Source: Thermogutta sp. (GTDB taxonomy: Bacteria > Planctomycetota > Planctomycetia > Pirellulales > Thermoguttaceae). Taken from it: 14,414 nt of DNA. The DNA is taken from assembly GCF_014359955.1 (NCBI RefSeq), contig NZ_JACIYL010000021.1, positions 1 to 14,414 of the forward strand, read 5' to 3'. Within the stretch, counting starts at the first letter, position 1; the number at the start of each line of letters is the position of its first letter. This document shows positions 14,356 to 14,414 of the stretch, piece after piece. The notes beneath the pieces are model-generated. The model searched no databases. It saw nothing but the letters and a program-made list of their open reading frames with translations, and had not been told where the DNA came from. Made by a program: the position numbers and the translations under genes.

Positions 14356-14414
14356 TCATTAACCAGTATACGGCGGACAACCCCTGCTATGCAATGAGAC
14401 GGCAACCGAATGGT

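Noticed and set aside
1..14414. CRISPR array, insertion sequence, tRNA/rRNA or prophage signals
   Set aside because: No regularly spaced direct repeats, transposase motifs, terminal inverted repeats, tRNA cloverleaf or phage genes were seen on either strand.

Overview
The window looks like chromosomal DNA of a planctomycete. The strongest marker is the pseudopilin-like DUF1559 protein with a C-terminal H-x9-DG motif (3649-4629), a family greatly expanded in that phylum. A small lipoprotein of a kind often found beside DUF1559 genes, and a very large repeat-bearing secretin-like protein, agree with this. The moderately GC-rich composition and gene content would fit a Pirellulales relative such as Thermogutta, but that is inference and not a species call. 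I see no phage, insertion sequence, CRISPR array, tRNA or rRNA.

Layout. On the + strand, positions 1-534 hold the 3' end of a TPR gene resembling the C-terminal half of CnoX/YbbN chaperedoxins, followed by a UvrA-family ABC ATPase (628-3513). Everything after that is on the - strand. A hairpin at 3592-3613 separates the convergent uvrA-like and DUF1559 genes. A two-gene unit reads lipoprotein (5161-4691), then DUF1559 protein (4629-3649). Next, transcribed toward it but stopped by a textbook Rho-independent terminator (5371-5408), is a gene of about 1,400 codons for a secretin-like protein with N-terminal repeats (9663-5443). A 619-bp stretch without a supported gene follows (9664-10282). The window ends with a succinate dehydrogenase/fumarate reductase operon in the order sdhC-sdhA-sdhB (14247-10283), with a good sigma70-like promoter upstream.

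How the genes work together. SdhC (di-heme membrane anchor), SdhA (flavoprotein) and SdhB (iron-sulfur protein) form a complete B-type complex II, linking succinate/fumarate chemistry to the membrane quinone pool. The secretin-like protein is probably an envelope or outer-membrane channel. No secretion ATPase, inner-membrane platform or prepilin peptidase is visible beside it, but a type IV pilin-like protein lies in the next operon. The UvrA-family protein has every ATPase and zinc motif, but its N-terminal part departs from housekeeping UvrA and may mark a paralog.

The least explained parts are: the five or six copies of a repeat with a recurring EDSP-type motif in the secretin-like protein; inverted repeats lying on the two best promoters; unusually long, hairpin-rich gaps inside the sdh operon; and a nearly identical translation-start context shared by the secretin-like and DUF1559 genes.
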